The translations under genes were made by a program, and so were the position numbers. 6,493 nt of DNA from Rhodothermia bacterium (GTDB lineage: Bacteria > Bacteroidota > Rhodothermia > Balneolales > Natronogracilivirgulaceae). The first letter of the stretch is position 1, and each line of letters starts with the position of its first letter. Below, piece after piece: positions 6,037 to 6,493 of the stretch. A model generated the notes under the pieces. That model made no database searches. It was not told the origin of the DNA and worked only from the letters and a program-made list of their open reading frames with translations. Location: NCBI GenBank assembly GCA_007122185.1, contig SKUI01000095.1, forward strand, positions 1 to 6,493, in the 5' to 3' direction.

Positions 6037-6493
6037 ATGAATCTGTTCTTCTTACTGCAGACCGCTGCCACCCCGGATACCATCTTTCTTCTGGGCACCA
6101 TTGCAGCGATCATCCTGCTGCTCTTTGTTTTCTTCTATTTTGTGCCGATCGGACTCTGGATCACGGCGCTGTTCTCCGGTGTTCGCATCGGCATTTTCAG
6201 TGACCTGGTGGCGATGCGCCTTCGCAAGGTGCCTCCCGGGCCGATTGTAAAGGCAGCCATTACGGCGACCAAAGCCGGATTGAAGGATGTGGAGATTGGC
6301 ATGCTTGAAGCGCATTATCTTGCTGGCGGAAACGTCCAGCGTGTGGTAAATGCTCTGATTTCGGCGGACAAAGCCAACATAGCGCTCGGATTTGAGCGGG
6401 CAGCCGCAATTGATCTGGCAGGACGTGATGTATTTGAAGCGGTGCAGATCTCCGTTAACCCGAAGGTAATCAACACGCCGGTAATCACCGCGC
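6037..6493 (+). CDS. floA: Flotillin-like protein FloA (YqfA family), N-terminal part; 3' end outside window
   Basis: The frame is open from the ATG at 6037 to the right edge, giving 152 residues; full-length family members have about 330. Residues 11-50 form a hydrophobic membrane-associating hairpin ([20 protein letters not shown], then [16 protein letters not shown]). The SPFH-type region follows with signature stretches that I recognise from Bacillus Flo[34 protein letters not shown] and [13 protein letters not shown]. FloA forms oligomers at the inner membrane that organise functional microdomains and affect membrane fluidity. In B. subtilis its gene follows an NfeD gene (yqeZ-yqfA), and the same order is kept here, supporting a joint role. 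No Shine-Dalgarno precedes the ATG, which is normal for this phylum. The start matches the family N-terminus, and its ATGA overlaps the stop of an unproven upstream frame. Confidence 0.95.
   Translation, partial: MNLFFLLQTAATPDTIFLLGTIAAIILLLFVFFYFVPIGLWITALFSGVRIGIFSDLVAMRLRKVPPGPIVKAAITATKAGLKDVEIGMLEAHYLAGGNVQRVVNALISADKANIALGFERAAAIDLAGRDVFEAVQISVNPKVINTPVITA

Overview
The window looks like chromosomal DNA from a Bacteroidota-type bacterium. The evidence is a TonB-dependent receptor with a carboxypeptidase-regulatory-like N-terminal domain, paired with a DUF4249-type lipoprotein. Start codons lack Shine-Dalgarno sequences, and promoter-like elements of the TTG / TAnnTTTG kind are present. 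The genes flanking the receptor pair are fairly GC-rich (about 60-68% in the 60-base rows I counted). This would suit the Rhodothermia/Balneolia side of the phylum, but that placement is a guess from composition and style, not a phylogenetic result.

Layout: (1) Bases 1-842, plus strand, hold the 3' half of a GH13 cyclomaltodextrinase/neopullulanase-type enzyme whose 5' part lies outside the window. (2) Bases 843-909 are a short convergent gap with no terminator hairpin that I can see. (3) Bases 910-4175, minus strand, hold a two-gene unit: a 771-residue TonB-dependent receptor followed by a 301-residue DUF4249-like lipoprotein. (4) Bases 4176-4475 are a 300-base AT-rich divergent control region. 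It contains a five-unit, 11-bp-period direct repeat. (5) From 4476 to the window end, plus strand, come a long-form NfeD membrane protease-like gene, a 199-base AT-rich gap with a promoter-like element and a 12-bp palindrome, and the 5' half of floA, a bacterial flotillin-like gene that runs off the right edge.

Three functional units can be inferred: alpha-glucan breakdown (GH13), import or binding of an unknown ligand across the outer membrane (receptor plus lipoprotein), and membrane-domain organisation (NfeD plus FloA, as in Bacillus subtilis yqeZ-yqfA). Nothing ties the receptor to glucan uptake: it is not SusC-sized and has no SusD partner.

The items most worth a second look are the helically phased 11-bp repeats between the receptor and nfeD, and an abrupt drop in G+C inside the receptor gene at about position 3240. 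That drop separates a GC-rich plug half from a lower-GC barrel plus lipoprotein, as expected for a mosaic receptor. I found no RNA genes, CRISPR arrays or insertion sequences, and no wholly new multi-gene system.
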